Part shown: in pieces, positions 44,601 through 55,783 of the stretch | Layout of the letters: every line of letters starts with the position of its first letter | How positions within the stretch are numbered: the first letter of the stretch is position 1 | Origin: Pseudocitrobacter faecalis | GTDB lineage: Bacteria; Pseudomonadota; Gammaproteobacteria; Enterobacterales; Enterobacteriaceae | Direction of reading: 5' to 3' | DNA: 64,000 nucleotides | Assembly: GCA_003315335.1 (NCBI GenBank) | Contig: QNRL01000002.1 | Span: 62,001-126,000, forward strand | The notes under the pieces: model-generated | What the model was told of the DNA's origin: nothing | Seen by the model: the letters and a program-made list of their open reading frames with translations, nothing else | Databases searched by the model: none | Translations under genes and position numbers: made by a program

Positions 44601-45724
44601 GTCTGCCACTCGACGCCTGGCTGTGCTGCGCCATCAAGCGCGCTCGGTGCTGTCGTCACAGGATCAGCCGGAGCCGCCCAGGCTTGTGTCGCCGTTGTCG
44701 CGGCGGCCGCGGCGGCAATCGGTTCAGTGACGGTATGGCCATTCAGCAGCGGATCGTATTCATCGCTTTCGCTTCGCACTGCGCTTGAACCTGAAAACAG
44801 CACATCATCGGTATCTGGACGCAATGCAGTACTGCCGGAGAACAGCACATCATCAGGATCGGCCTGAACGCCACGGGCGCTGTACTGCACCGCCTCTTCC
44901 GGGTCATCCATGCGTTTACCCGAGAAAAGCGCCGCATCGGTCTTGCGCCCCATTGGGTTAGAGAATTTTTCAGCGATACGTTGACGACGCGCCAGCGCGC
45001 CACGAAGAATACGCGCCCGACGGGAATCACGCTTCGCTACGGGCTCATCATCTTCATACTCTTCGTCATCTTCGTACTCTTCTTCATCCACCCAGGTGTC
45101 ATCCCGGCGCGTACGATTACTGGCGAAGGTGAGAATATTGAGGATCCAGCTACCGATTTTTTCGGCAATGCTGACCCAGGACCAGCCGGTGAACAGCGTT
45201 AAGCCCGCCGCCCAGATACATAACAGGGCAATGGTGCCGCCGCTGCTGTGCAGCATCGGTTGCAGCGCGGTGCTGAGCAGGCTGCCAATCACGCCGCCGG
45301 AGGCAAAGTACCAGATATCATCGGCGTTGATCGCGGCCAAACCGCAGGCGGTGAGGATCATCGCCAGCACGCCAATCAGGCGTAACGAGACCGCAAAGTA
45401 ATCGATGTATTCATCGCTGGCGCGGTGTCGCCAGGCGAACCAGCAACCGCCGACGATAATCACCGGGATGGTGTAAGCCATGACGCCGAAAATAAAGAAC
45501 AGCGTATCAGCAAGCCATGCGCCCGATGCGCCGCACAAATTATGGATAGGTTCATGCCAGGCTGTTTGCGACCAACTGGGATCGGAAGGATTGAAGCTCA
45601 GTAGTGCCGCCATCAACCAGATGGCAAAAAGGGAACATAAGAGGAGTAACGCCTCAAGGAGTCGGCGTCCACTGCTCAGTTTTGTCAGTTTGACTTCTTT
45701 GTCTTCTGTATATTCCTGGCTCAA
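41681..45724 (-). CDS. ftsK: DNA translocase FtsK
   Basis: FtsK couples cell division to chromosome dimer resolution. Its N-terminal four-helix membrane domain acts at the septum, and its C-terminal motor pumps DNA toward dif and activates XerD. I chose the TTG at 45724, preceded by GGAG at 7 bases and giving SQEYTEDKE after the initiator; another TTG lies 21 bp upstream. The product has 1347 residues. The linker is very rich in Gln and Pro (about residues 405-500 and 752-832). The motor has Walker A GTTGSGKS, and the gamma domain closes the protein ([14 protein letters not shown]). A LexA box lies upstream. Confidence 0.96.
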   Translation of the reverse strand: MSQEYTEDKEVKLTKLSSGRRLLEALLLLCSLFAIWLMAALLSFNPSDPSWSQTAWHEPIHNLCGASGAWLADTLFFIFGVMAYTIPVIIVGGCWFAWRHRASDEYIDYFAVSLRLIGVLAMILTACGLAAINADDIWYFASGGVIGSLLSTALQPMLHSSGGTIALLCIWAAGLTLFTGWSWVSIAEKIGSWILNILTFASNRTRRDDTWVDEEEYEDDEEYEDDEPVAKRDSRRARILRGALARRQRIAEKFSNPMGRKTDAALFSGKRMDDPEEAVQYSARGVQADPDDVLFSGSTALRPDTDDVLFSGSSAVRSESDEYDPLLNGHTVTEPIAAAAAATTATQAWAAPADPVTTAPSALDGAAQPGVEWQTVSAANPVEPSIAPAPEGWPPAQPQPYQDDPLLQGYQQPQPYAQEPVYQQPQQYQPYEPEPVYAQPQQYVPEPVYQQPQPYVQEPVYEQPQPYAPEPAYEQPQPYASEPVYQQPPVEPVAPEPVVEEEPKPHQRPPLYYFEEVEEKRAREREQLAAWYQPIPEPLAPVEQHIAPAVTPAIDPTPAVAPVAASVREASSSVAAAAATAAAAAPLFSPVDGPRPQVKEGIGPKLPRPNRVRVPTRRELASYGIKLPSQRMAEERARGTERGQHDVDVDNLTDDEADALQQDALARQFAATQQQRYGSDTHIDNDEDDADAAAEAELARQFAASQQSRYASEQPEGAHPFSLDDFDFSPTKALIDDTPKAPLFTPSVAPEPQVQQPQTQQHYQQPPVQQPPQHQQAYQPQVQQPHYQQQPVQQPPVQQPMPHQQAYPPQTQQPQPQGYQPQVQQPQQPAPQAKESLIHPLLMRNGDDRPALKPTTPLPSLDLLTPPPTEVEPVDTFALEQMARLVEARLADFRIKADVVNYSPGPVITRFELNLAPGVKAARISNLSRDLARSLSTVAVRVVEVIPGKPYVGLELPNKKRQTVYLREVLDCARFRDNPSPLSVVLGKDIAGEPVVADLAKMPHLLVAGTTGSGKSVGVNAMILSMLYKAQPEDVRFIMIDPKMLELSVYEGIPHLLTEVVTDMKDAANALRWSVNEMERRYKLMSALGVRNLAGYNEKIAEAKRMGRPIPDPYWKPGDSMDATHPVLEKLPYIVVLVDEFADLMMTVGKKVEELIARLAQKARAAGIHLVLATQRPSVDVITGLIKANIPTRIAFTVSSKIDSRTILDQGGAESLLGMGDMLYSGPNSSTPVRVHGAFVRDEEVHAVVQDWKARGRPQYIEGITSDSESEGGGGGIDGGEELDPLFDQAVNFVTQKRKASISGVQRQFRIGYNRAARIIEQMEAQGIVSEQGHNGNREVLAPPPFE
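43230..43470 (-). repeat. Low-complexity Gln/Pro repeats in the ftsK linker (second block)
   Basis: This part of ftsK encodes imperfect repeats of the type QQPxQQP/HQQAYxPQVQQP at about residues 752-832. Such tracts vary in copy number between strains. Confidence 0.7.
44227..44510 (-). repeat. Tandem EPVYxQPQPY repeats in the ftsK linker (first block)
   Basis: About seven imperfect copies of a unit encoding EPVYxQPQPY with short joins lie in tandem at about residues 405-500 of FtsK. They extend the flexible linker between membrane and motor domains. Confidence 0.75.
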
Positions 45725-45765
45725 GAAAGGCTCTCCAGGTGCCAAATGCTAAAACGGACAACAGC

Positions 45766-45781
45766 GCCGGGTCTCCCCGGC
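45766..45781 (-). terminator. Hairpin between lrp and ftsK
   Basis: GCCGGG and CCCGGC arms with a 4-base loop lie between the lrp stop and the ftsK start. A TTTT stretch follows on the minus strand only after about 11 bases. It may partly terminate lrp transcripts. Confidence 0.45.
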
Positions 45782-45786
45782 ACTGT

Positions 45787-45806
45787 TGCTGTATGGATTA
45801 ACAGGA
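45787..45806 (-). promoter_or_regulatory. LexA (SOS) box upstream of ftsK
   Basis: CTG at 45789-45791 and CAG at 45802-45804 are separated by ten AT-rich bases, fitting CTG-N10-CAG. It lies 63 bp upstream of the ftsK start, where E. coli ftsK has its damage-inducible (dinH) promoter. Confidence 0.75.
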
Positions 45807-45844
45807 GTGTAATCAAACTGAGCTGATTTTGCACCTGTTCCGTA

Positions 45845-46339
45845 TTAGCGAGTCTTAATTACCAGACGATTACTCTGCTTCACTTCTTCCATAACAACAT
45901 AAGTACGGGTGTCGTTTACGCCAGGCAGGCGCAGCAGGGTTTCGCCCAGGAGTTTACGGTATGCCGACATATCCGGTACGCGGGTTTTCAACAGGTAGTC
46001 GAAATCACCTGAAACCAGATGACACTCTTGAATTTCTTCAAGTTTTTGTACTGCGGCGTTAAATTGTTCAAACACATCCGGCGCACCGCGATTCAGAGTA
46101 ATCTCAACAAAGACCAGCAGTGAAGCGTCCAGATAATGCGGGTTCAACAGTGCAGTATAGCCCTGAATGAAGCCCTGACGTTCCAGTCGGCGCACACGCT
46201 CAAGGCATGGCGTCGGAGAAAGCCCTACTCGTTTTGAAAGCTCGACGTTGGAAATACGCCCATCTTTTTGCAGTTCATTCAGAATATTACGATCGATGCG
46301 GTCGAGATCTTTGCCGGGGCGCTTTTTACTATCTACCAT
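45845..46339 (-). CDS. lrp: Leucine-responsive regulatory protein Lrp
   Basis: Lrp is a global feast/famine regulator of amino acid metabolism, transport and pili. The helix-turn-helix is at about residues 31-53 (NVELSKRVGLSPTPCLERV), followed by the RAM effector and oligomerisation domain. I chose the ATG at 46339 (MVDSKKRPGKDLDRIDR), giving 164 residues; a longer upstream frame is leader sequence. A long, structured leader precedes it. The trxB gene is divergent. Confidence 0.98.
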   Translation of the reverse strand: MVDSKKRPGKDLDRIDRNILNELQKDGRISNVELSKRVGLSPTPCLERVRRLERQGFIQGYTALLNPHYLDASLLVFVEITLNRGAPDVFEQFNAAVQKLEEIQECHLVSGDFDYLLKTRVPDMSAYRKLLGETLLRLPGVNDTRTYVVMEEVKQSNRLVIKTR

Positions 46340-47857
<1,518 letters not shown>

Positions 47858-47886
47858 TCTTTACAAGTCAGTAACAAAGGTAAATA

Positions 47887-47914
47887 AGGCGACTATAAGT
47901 CGCCTTTATTTTTG
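47887..47914 (+). terminator. Terminator after trxB
   Basis: AAGGCGACT and AGTCGCCTT arms with a three-base loop are followed by TATTTTT. It separates trxB from cydD. Confidence 0.85.
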
Positions 47915-47973
47915 CCGCGATGTAACATTGCCGTGCCTAAAAATTCTCATTACAAGCACCTGCGAAGCACGCA

Positions 47974-49740
47974 ATGAATAAAAGCCGTCAACAAGAACTC
48001 ACCCGCTGGTTAAAACAGCAAAGTTTGATCTCCCGTCGCTGGTTGATGATTTCCCGCTTGCTGGGCTTTGTCAGCGGCGCATTAATTATCGCCCAGGCAT
48101 GGCTTCTGGCCCGCATCCTCCATCATATGATTATGGAGAACATCCCGCGCGAGGCGCTGTTGCTGCCTTTTGTACTGCTCGTTCTGGTGTTCATTTTGCG
48201 CGCCTGGGTGGTGTGGTTACGCGAACGCGTGGGTTTCCATGCCGGCCAGCATATTCGCTTTGAAATACGCAAGCAGGTGCTCGACAGGCTTCAACAGGCT
48301 GGCCCTGCATGGATTCAGGGTAAACCAGCCGGTAGTTGGGCGACGTTAATTCTTGAGCAGATTGACGACATGCACGACTACTATGCGCGCTATCTGCCGC
48401 AAATGGCGCTGGCCGTCTGCGTGCCGCTGCTGATTGTGGTCGCAATCTTCCCATCTAACTGGGCGGCTGCGTTGATTCTGCTGTTTACCGCCCCGCTTAT
48501 CCCGCTGTTTATGGCGCTGGTTGGAATGGGCGCGGCGGACGCTAACCGTCGCAACTTCCAGGCGCTGGCTCGCCTGAGTGGACACTTCCTCGACCGCCTG
48601 CGTGGGATGGAAACGCTGCGTATCTTTGGTCGCGGGGAGGCTGAAACCGAAAACATCCGCGAAGCCTCACAAGATTTCCGTCAGCGCACGATGGAAGTGT
48701 TACGCATGGCGTTCCTCTCTTCCGGCGTGCTGGAGTTCTTTACCTCACTCTCAATTGCCCTGGTAGCAGTCTATTTTGGTTTCTCATATCTCGGCGAACT
48801 CAATTTCGGCAGCTACGGGATGGCGGTCACGCTCTCGTCAGGTTTCCTTGCGTTAATCCTCGCCCCGGAGTTTTTCCAGCCCTTGCGCGATTTAGGTACC
48901 TTCTATCATGCCAAAGCGCAGGCCGTTGGCGCCGCCGATAGTTTAAAAACCTTTATGGAAACGCCACTGGCGCATCCGGAACAAGGCGAGCGTGAACTCA
49001 ACGATAAAGAGCCGGTAACCCTGACGGCGCGGGATCTGTTCATTACTTCGCCCGAAGGGAAAATTCTTGCCGGGCCGCTGAACTTCACTCTGGAGGCCGG
49101 TCAGCGCGTAGTGATGGTTGGACAAAGCGGCTCCGGAAAGAGTTCATTGCTGAACACGCTGGCAGGATTTCTGCCGTATACCGGTTCTTTACAGGTCAAT
49201 GGCGTGGAACTGAGTCAGCTTCACCCCGATAGTTGGCGGCGCATGATGAGTTGGGTCGGGCAGAACCCGCAGCTCCCGGCCACCACGCTACGCGAAAACG
49301 TTCTGCTGGCCAATCCTCACGCCAGCGAGCAACAGTTACAAGCCGCGCTGGATAACGCCTGGGTCAGCGAGTTTTTACCGCATCTTCCACAGGGCGTCGA
49401 CACCGTTGTAGGCGATCAGGCCGCACGGCTCTCCGTCGGCCAGGCGCAGCGCGTTGCCGTGGCACGCGCGCTGCTGATGCCCTGCCGATTATTGTTGCTC
49501 GATGAGCCCACCGCCAGCCTGGATGCACACAGCGAGCAGCGTGTCATGCAGGCGCTCACCCGCGCCTCTACCCAGCAAACCACGCTGATGGTCACACACC
49601 AACTGGAAGAGATTACCAACTGGGATGCCATCTGGGTGATGGATAACGGCCAGATTGTTGAGCAAGGCAGCTATCAGCAGCTTGCCGGAGCGCAGGGCCC
49701 GTTTGCGCGCCTGCTCGCCAACCGTCAGGAGGAAATTTAA
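47974..49740 (+). CDS. cydD: Heterodimeric ABC exporter subunit CydD
   Basis: CydDC is an inner-membrane ABC transporter needed to assemble cytochrome bd; it is reported to export cysteine and glutathione and to bind haem. CydD has six membrane helices and one nucleotide-binding domain with Walker A GQSGSGKSS, signature LSVGQAQRVAVARALL and Walker B LLLLDEPTASLD. The signature is the degenerate LSVGQ, common in one half of asymmetric ABC pairs. The length is 588. The stop codon directly abuts the cydC ATG. Confidence 0.97.
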   Translation: MNKSRQQELTRWLKQQSLISRRWLMISRLLGFVSGALIIAQAWLLARILHHMIMENIPREALLLPFVLLVLVFILRAWVVWLRERVGFHAGQHIRFEIRKQVLDRLQQAGPAWIQGKPAGSWATLILEQIDDMHDYYARYLPQMALAVCVPLLIVVAIFPSNWAAALILLFTAPLIPLFMALVGMGAADANRRNFQALARLSGHFLDRLRGMETLRIFGRGEAETENIREASQDFRQRTMEVLRMAFLSSGVLEFFTSLSIALVAVYFGFSYLGELNFGSYGMAVTLSSGFLALILAPEFFQPLRDLGTFYHAKAQAVGAADSLKTFMETPLAHPEQGERELNDKEPVTLTARDLFITSPEGKILAGPLNFTLEAGQRVVMVGQSGSGKSSLLNTLAGFLPYTGSLQVNGVELSQLHPDSWRRMMSWVGQNPQLPATTLRENVLLANPHASEQQLQAALDNAWVSEFLPHLPQGVDTVVGDQAARLSVGQAQRVAVARALLMPCRLLLLDEPTASLDAHSEQRVMQALTRASTQQTTLMVTHQLEEITNWDAIWVMDNGQIVEQGSYQQLAGAQGPFARLLANRQEEI

Positions 49741-51462
49741 ATGCGTGCGTTACTCCCCTATCTGGCGCTGTACAAACGCCATAAATGGCTGCTGACGCTC
49801 GGCGTGGTGCTGGCGATCGTCACCCTGCTGGCGAGCATTGGTCTGCTGACGCTGTCCGGTTGGTTCTTATCGGCCTCCGCCGTCGTCGGCGTAGCGGGCG
49901 TCTACAGCTTCAACTACATGCTACCGGCGGCGGGCGTACGCGGCTCAGCGATTATCCGTACCGCGGGGCGCTATTTCGAGCGTCTGGTTAGCCATGACGC
50001 CACCTTCCGCGTATTGCAGCACCTGCGCGTCTTCACCTTCAGCAAATTACTTCCCCTCTCCCCTGCCGGGCTGGCACGTTTTCGTCAGGGCGAACTGCTC
50101 AACCGTATGGTGGCTGATGTTGATACCCTCGATCACCTCTACCTGCGCGTGATTTCACCGTTAGTTGGCGCACTGGTGGTTATTCTGGTCGTGACCTTCG
50201 GGCTGAGTTTCCTGGATGGCACACTGGCGCTGACCCTCGGCGGTATTATGCTACTAACACTTTTTTTGCTGCCGCCCCTGTTCTATCGCGCCGGTAAACC
50301 CACCGGCGAGCAGCTAACGCATCTGCGTGGGCGCTATCGCCAACAGTTGACCAGTTGGTTACAGGGTCAGGCTGAGCTGACGATTTTTAACGCCAGTACG
50401 CGATACCGCGAGCAGATGGAACAAACGGAAGTAAACTGGCATGACGCACAGCGTCGCCAGTCGGAACTGACGGCCCTGTCGCAAGCGCTGATGCTGTTGA
50501 TTGGTGGCTTAGCCGTGATCGCCATGCTCTGGTTGGCCGCCGGTGGCGTAGGTGATAACACCCAGCCTGGCGCGCTGATTGCGCTGTTTGTCTTCTGCGC
50601 GCTGGCCGCGTTTGAAGCGCTGGCCCCGGTTACCGGTGCATTCCAGCATCTTGGTCAGGTGATTGCCTCAGCGCTGCGCCTGACGCAGATTATCGACCAG
50701 AAACCCGAAGTCACGTTCCCACAAACAGAAGCCACTGTGCCAACACAGGTAGCGCTACGCTTTGAAAACGTCACCTTCAGCTACCCAGAGCAAGCACAGG
50801 CGGCGCTGAGCGATATCGCCCTGCAGGTTAACGCGGGTGAGCATATCGCCATTCTGGGGCGCACCGGTTGTGGTAAATCGACGCTGCTTCAGTTGATTAC
50901 GCGCGCATGGGATCCGCAGCAGGGGGGGATTTTGCTCAATGAGCAACCGCTTAGCAATCTGGATGAACCGACGCTGCGTCGCGCCATGAGCGTGGTACCT
51001 CAGCGCGTGCATCTTTTCAGCGCCACACTCCGCGACAACCTTCTGCTGGCGCGTCCTGACGCCAGCGATGCCGAACTGAGCGCCGTTCTGGAACAGACGG
51101 GCCTCGGCAAACTACTGGAAGAGAGCGGTCTCAATAGTTGGCTGGGCGAAGGCGGACGCCAGCTCTCCGGGGGGGAACTGCGTCGCCTGGCAATCGCCCG
51201 TGCGTTGCTGCACGATGCGCCGCTGATGCTGCTGGATGAACCCACCGAAGGGCTGGACGCCACCACTGAAAGCCAGATCCTTGATTTACTGGCCGAGCTC
51301 ATGCGTGATAAAACCGTGCTGATGGTGACGCATCGCCTGCGCGGGCTGGCGCGTTTTAATCGCATCGTGGTGATGGACAATGGGCAAATTATCGAACAAG
51401 GTACTCACGCAGAATTGCTGTCGCAACAGGGGCGTTATTACCAGTTTAAGCAGCGTTTGTAG
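49741..51462 (+). CDS. cydC: Heterodimeric ABC exporter subunit CydC
   Basis: CydC is the partner of CydD. It has six membrane helices, then Walker A GRTGCGKST, the canonical signature LSGGELRRLAIARALL and Walker B LMLLDEPTEGLD. The 573 residues match E. coli. A GGAGG ribosome-binding site for it lies within the end of cydD, so translation is coupled. Confidence 0.97.
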   Translation: MRALLPYLALYKRHKWLLTLGVVLAIVTLLASIGLLTLSGWFLSASAVVGVAGVYSFNYMLPAAGVRGSAIIRTAGRYFERLVSHDATFRVLQHLRVFTFSKLLPLSPAGLARFRQGELLNRMVADVDTLDHLYLRVISPLVGALVVILVVTFGLSFLDGTLALTLGGIMLLTLFLLPPLFYRAGKPTGEQLTHLRGRYRQQLTSWLQGQAELTIFNASTRYREQMEQTEVNWHDAQRRQSELTALSQALMLLIGGLAVIAMLWLAAGGVGDNTQPGALIALFVFCALAAFEALAPVTGAFQHLGQVIASALRLTQIIDQKPEVTFPQTEATVPTQVALRFENVTFSYPEQAQAALSDIALQVNAGEHIAILGRTGCGKSTLLQLITRAWDPQQGGILLNEQPLSNLDEPTLRRAMSVVPQRVHLFSATLRDNLLLARPDASDAELSAVLEQTGLGKLLEESGLNSWLGEGGRQLSGGELRRLAIARALLHDAPLMLLDEPTEGLDATTESQILDLLAELMRDKTVLMVTHRLRGLARFNRIVVMDNGQIIEQGTHAELLSQQGRYYQFKQRL

Positions 51463-51501
51463 GCTATTATTGAGCGATCGGTATTATGAGGTAGTCGAAA
51501 C

Positions 51502-52206
51502 ATGCGCCTTGTTCAGCTCTCCCGTCACTCGATAGCGTTTCCTTCACCGGAAGGGGCGCTTCGCGAGCCGAATGGTTTACTGGCCTTAGGGGGCGATTTA
51601 AGCCCCGCTCGCCTGCTGATGGCCTATCAGCGCGGCATTTTTCCCTGGTTCTCACCGGGCGATCCTATTTTATGGTGGTCGCCCGATCCGCGCGCGGTGC
51701 TGTGGCCGGAGACCTTCCACATCAGTCGCAGCATGAAGCGCTTTCACAGCCGTTCGCCTTATCGCATCACGCTAAATTATGCATTTGGTCGGGTGATTGA
51801 AGGCTGCGCGCAAGACCGCAACGAAGGCACCTGGATAACCACCGGCATCGTACAAGCCTATCATCGCCTGCACGAACTGGGGCACGCGCACTCGATTGAA
51901 GTGTGGAAAGGTGATGAACTTATTGGCGGCATGTACGGTGTTTCGCTGGGCGCCCTTTTTTGCGGGGAGTCTATGTTCAGCCGCGCGGAAAACGCTTCGA
52001 AAACGGCGCTGCTGGTATTTTGTGAGACATTTCAGCAAAGCGGCGGGAAACTCATCGACTGTCAGGTGCTGAATAGTCATACCGCGTCCCTGGGTGCTGT
52101 GGAAATAGCGCGTCGTGAATATCTGGAACAACTCGATATATTACGTATGCATCGTCTGCCGGAACATTTCTGGGTGCCACGGACACTCTTTTCACCGGAA
52201 GTGTAA
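51502..52206 (+). CDS. aat: Leucyl/phenylalanyl-tRNA-protein transferase Aat
   Basis: Aat attaches Leu or Phe from charged tRNA to proteins with N-terminal Arg or Lys, making them ClpAP/ClpS substrates in the N-end rule. The family hallmark [20 protein letters not shown] and the following GIFPWF are visible. The length of 234 equals E. coli. In K-12 the clpA gene of the same pathway lies on the far side of infA; here the CRISPR locus fills that interval. Confidence 0.97.
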   Translation: MRLVQLSRHSIAFPSPEGALREPNGLLALGGDLSPARLLMAYQRGIFPWFSPGDPILWWSPDPRAVLWPETFHISRSMKRFHSRSPYRITLNYAFGRVIEGCAQDRNEGTWITTGIVQAYHRLHELGHAHSIEVWKGDELIGGMYGVSLGALFCGESMFSRAENASKTALLVFCETFQQSGGKLIDCQVLNSHTASLGAVEIARREYLEQLDILRMHRLPEHFWVPRTLFSPEV

Positions 52207-52477
52207 ATGTTTTCAGCACAATTTTTGTCAGGATGATATAATTGTGCCCTGAGAGTCGCTTCTGCCTTTTGCCCTACCGCCGTTTGGGAATCATTCGAGT
52301 CAGATCTCCCGCAGTATCCAACCCGGTCTGCGTTACTCGCACGCTCTTTTCGTGTGGCGATGGGGTAATGCGCAAAAACGACTTTCGGCGATTCATTCGC
52401 AAAATCTTTACTTACATGATGAAGTTCGGCATTATCTTGCCGGTTAAAAACTATGGTAGTGATACCCCGAGGACTAG

Positions 52478-52696
<219 letters not shown>

Positions 52697-52731
52697 TCGT
52701 TCCTGAGCCCTTTAGTGGCAACCAGATGCTG

Positions 52732-52760
52732 AAAGGCCGGGGAAATCCCCGGCCTTTTCC
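52732..52760 (+). terminator. Terminator after infA
   Basis: AAAGGCCGGGG and CCCCGGCCTTT form 11-bp arms, followed by TCC. It lies 35 bp after infA and, being nearly symmetrical, could also stop the incoming CRISPR array 1 transcript. Confidence 0.85.
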
Positions 52761-52810
52761 GTTTGTGGCGTAATGGCTGTCTGGACAGCACGTTATCGCT
52801 GAGAACGAGT

Positions 52811-53860
52811 TTCTGTAGCTGCGTGCGCGGTAGTGAACTTTGCCCTCCGGCAGGCTCTCTGATACTCATCTTTCTAAGCTGCCTGTACGGCAGTGAACTC
52901 CCTCTCATTTTTCGAAACGGGCGAAGTATTTTTCTAAGCTGCCTGTACGGCAGTGAACACCGGCACACAGCACGATCGCGCGGCGCAGGGTTTCTAAGCT
53001 GCCTGTACGGCAGTGAACGAATACAGTTCCCGCTTTGATGCGCGTTCGTGTTTCTAAGCTGCCTGTACGGCAGTGAACTTGCCGGGCAAGGCTGTGAATT
53101 GCAGCCTACATTTCTAAGCTGCCTGTACGGCAGTGAACATATCACCTCTGATGACCTGCTCGCGACCGACTTTCTAAGCTGCCTGTACGGCAGTGAACCG
53201 CGTGTCGTCCGGCGATAGTGCCGCGTTAACTTTCTAAGCTGCCTGTACGGCAGTGAACATATTAATCTTACGTGTGATATTGATGGTGTATTTCTAAGCT
53301 GCCTGTACGGCAGTGAACGTGCAACCGTGCCGGATCGTAACTACGTCAAATTTCTAAGCTGCCTGTACGGCAGTGAATATCACGTAAGCCTCTGGGGGTT
53401 CATTGCGAACTTTTCTAAGCTGCCTGTACGGCAGTGAACAATGCCGATCAAATCCGGGTCGGAGGCCATCGTTTCTAAGCTGCCTGTACGGCAGTGAACG
53501 TAAAACCGCCTTGATTTCATCTTGCTGTGAATTTCTAAGCTGCCTGTACGGCAGTGAACATTTGATAATTTTATGTCAGCGCAATCTAAATCTTTCTAAG
53601 CTGCCTGTACGGCAGTGAACGCTGTCGAGCAGATCGCCGCCCCCCTGCAACATTTCTAAGCTGCCTGTACGGCAGTGAACCGCACAACAGAGTTTATGTG
53701 TAAATCGATGCGTTTCTAAGCTGCCTGTACGGCAGTGAACGACGTCGCGAACGTTGAGACGGGGAAACACCATTTCTAAGCTGCCTGTACGGCAGTGAAC
53801 CCCCATATTTTACGATTCCTAAATGCACCTTATTTCTAAGCTGCCTGTACGGCAGTGAAC
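52811..53860 (-). CRISPR. Type I-F CRISPR array 1 (17 intact repeats, 1 degenerate, 17 spacers)
   Basis: Repeats of 28 bp recur every 60-61 bp. On the minus strand each begins GTTCACTGCC, folds with stem CTGCC/GGCAG around loop GTACA and ends CTTAGAAA, the type I-F pattern that Cas6f cuts to leave an 8-base 5' handle. Spacers are 32 bases, two of them 33. The copy at 52811-52838 is degenerate (about 20 of 28), marking the old end. The copy at 53351-53378 differs only at the first base of the crRNA strand. The leader end is at the right (53860), beside cas6f. Proteins predicted across this stretch are artefacts of the repeats. Confidence 0.98.
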
Positions 53861-54003
53861 TGAAGCGTTATAACCCTACCCCATTGGTTAAACTAAACAA
53901 AACATCAAATCTCCTCTCTTAACCCTTTTTTCTCCTTGCTCTTTACGCTCACTAAAAATCAACAAGTTACATTAACATCAGAAAAAAGGGTTCCTATAGA
54001 TTC
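53861..54003 (-). promoter_or_regulatory. CRISPR array 1 leader
   Basis: The roughly 140 bp right of the last repeat are AT-rich and contain no gene. Read toward the array (minus strand) they should hold the crRNA promoter. An exact IHF consensus match lies at 53957-53969, about 100 bp from the first repeat. The outer boundary is estimated. Confidence 0.75.
53957..53969 (+). promoter_or_regulatory. IHF binding site in the CRISPR leader
   Basis: AATCAACAAGTTA matches WATCARNNNNTTR at every defined position. IHF bending of the leader is known to be needed for spacer integration by type I-F Cas1-Cas2-3 in Pectobacterium. The ihfB gene is in this window. Confidence 0.65.
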
Positions 54004-54063
54004 GGAAAGTAATGGGTGAACAGGGCTGTGTCTCAAACTGCTGACAAAGTGCGTTCTGTTCTT

Positions 54064-54162
<99 letters not shown>

Positions 54163-54206
54163 ATCACTCTCCAGTACCGCCCCTTACAGGGCGGTATTTG
54201 TTGAAC

Positions 54207-54761
54207 TTAAAACCAGGGGATTGTCGCGACGGCGCTTAAACCATAACTACTAAATGTGCCTTTAACAGGCGCATTCAGTAATTCACCATGAGAGATAAAT
54301 AGCCTGAACTGTTGCCCGGTTGATAAGCTTTTGATGTTCAGATATGGCAGTGATGTCCGCACCTCTGGCAACGTTTGTAGCCGCGCCAGCGCCTCTTCTT
54401 CCGTCAACCACCCTTTGCGCACTGAGCGACGCAACAGACGCTGCGGACTGCTTTTTACCTGGATACGACTCACCGTACGCCATGCTTTAACTTCCGGCAC
54501 TGGCGTCACCATGCTGCACTGGCAATAATCACTTAGGCCTTTGCGCCAGCTTGTCGCTTCCAGTTCATTCAGGGAAGAAGCACTGCCGTGTAGTCGCAGG
54601 CAATCGCCCGGTGTGGTGCCATAGTGAGGAAAGCTGACACCGATATCCCCTTTTCCTCGAGCGCCCAGCGCACGATGAAGTTTGGCGAAAAGCGCGGCCA
54701 AAAGCATCTCCGCGTTAAACTCCGGATCGGGCAGAACACGGATCTCAAGGTAGTGATCCAT
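54207..54761 (-). CDS. cas6f: Type I-F crRNA endonuclease Cas6f (Csy4)
   Basis: Cas6f cuts pre-crRNA at the base of the repeat hairpin and stays bound to the crRNA 3' stem in the Csy complex. I chose the ATG at 54761 (MDHYLEIRVLPDPEF), six bases after GGAG; it gives 184 residues, close to 187 in Pseudomonas. Catalytic His29 is present (KLHRAL). So are the serine-containing KSLSTGQQFRLF segment, a Tyr in FSSYGLS, and the arginine-rich helix (PQRLLRRSVRKG) that lies in the RNA groove. It is the last gene of the cas operon, 10 bp after cas7f. Confidence 0.97.
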   Translation of the reverse strand: MDHYLEIRVLPDPEFNAEMLLAALFAKLHRALGARGKGDIGVSFPHYGTTPGDCLRLHGSASSLNELEATSWRKGLSDYCQCSMVTPVPEVKAWRTVSRIQVKSSPQRLLRRSVRKGWLTEEEALARLQTLPEVRTSLPYLNIKSLSTGQQFRLFISHGELLNAPVKGTFSSYGLSAVATIPWF

Positions 54762-54771
54762 ACACAGCTCC

Positions 54772-55773
54772 TTATTCACCCTTCTCGCCAAATACGCCGC
54801 CGCGAATCAAAACAGCCATAACGTAATGCTGCTGACAGATATCAGGCTTGACACCTTTCGTTACCCAGTTATCGAGTAAGGTGTAGAAGTCGAGTTTCTC
54901 TTTCGGCTGGCGACAGGCGACGCCGCGGCTGGTGACTGAACCATACGGCTCTACGGCAATAGCACCCAGCTCCTCAACGCGCGGATGCCAGGTATCGATT
55001 GTACGCAACGCATTGCCGATTTTCTGTGAGTGAATCCCCGCAACGCCTGCCACCTGATATAACACGCGGCTTTTGCTGCTATTGCTGTCCAGCACCAGTT
55101 CCTGAGAAGGGAATATTTCCTGACCCGTGCCGAGCCGAACCTGAGCCTCAACATTCAGCATGACCCACTGCTTCCCTCTTAACCCTGTGTCAATAAACGC
55201 AGACAGTTGTTGTAGCTGTTCTTCGTCATGGTCAAACTGCCGCAATGAATAATCGTGGCTATTGAATGTCCAGACCCGATCACCCGCCGTAACTTTTACC
55301 TGCACCTGTTCAGCACCTACACGGTTGCGCCACAGGAAGCGTCCATTGGCAAGGTTTGTAGCGTAACGCCGTGACAGTTCGCCAAAACCCTGCTCATTAA
55401 TATAACCATCAATCACCTGTGTCAGTGCATCCTGATACGCCATGTCATTACACACCGATGGTGTGGTGAGGTTACCTAACACGCGCAGAGTAAAAGTCAC
55501 TTTCAACGTATCGGTGTCTGCCGCCAATGCTGCGACATCCACACGTTGCAGATTTGCTTTTTGAATCTCCGCATCCAGCTTGGTCGGGTCGCTGGCGATT
55601 GCCGTTTTCAGCCGATTCGAAATCGTGCCACGAACCGCTTTTTCCTGTATTTCAATGGGTCGCCAGCTATCGCCTTGCCAGTTCCCGGCATACATCATTG
55701 CATCAGAAGTTGCCAGTTTGCGTTCAAACGCCAGTACAGAAGCCGTTTTTACAGAGACAGGAGCCTTTGCCAT
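54772..55773 (-). CDS. cas7f: Type I-F Cascade backbone protein Cas7f (Csy3)
   Basis: Cas7f polymerises as six copies along the crRNA spacer and forms the Csy complex backbone. The start [20 protein letters not shown] at 55773 follows AAGGACA and gives 333 residues. Conserved stretches include [41 protein letters not shown] and [16 protein letters not shown]. It starts 10 bp after cas5f; an upstream in-frame extension overlaps cas5f and is unlikely. Confidence 0.97.
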   Translation of the reverse strand: MAKAPVSVKTASVLAFERKLATSDAMMYAGNWQGDSWRPIEIQEKAVRGTISNRLKTAIASDPTKLDAEIQKANLQRVDVAALAADTDTLKVTFTLRVLGNLTTPSVCNDMAYQDALTQVIDGYINEQGFGELSRRYATNLANGRFLWRNRVGAEQVQVKVTAGDRVWTFNSHDYSLRQFDHDEEQLQQLSAFIDTGLRGKQWVMLNVEAQVRLGTGQEIFPSQELVLDSNSSKSRVLYQVAGVAGIHSQKIGNALRTIDTWHPRVEELGAIAVEPYGSVTSRGVACRQPKEKLDFYTLLDNWVTKGVKPDICQQHYVMAVLIRGGVFGEKGE

Positions 55774-55783
55774 AGATATGTCC

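Noticed and set aside
53900-53935. Second IHF site in the array 1 leader (around AACATCAAATCTCC)
   Set aside because: It fails the consensus at both the first base and the TT positions; only the site at 53957-53969 is exact.
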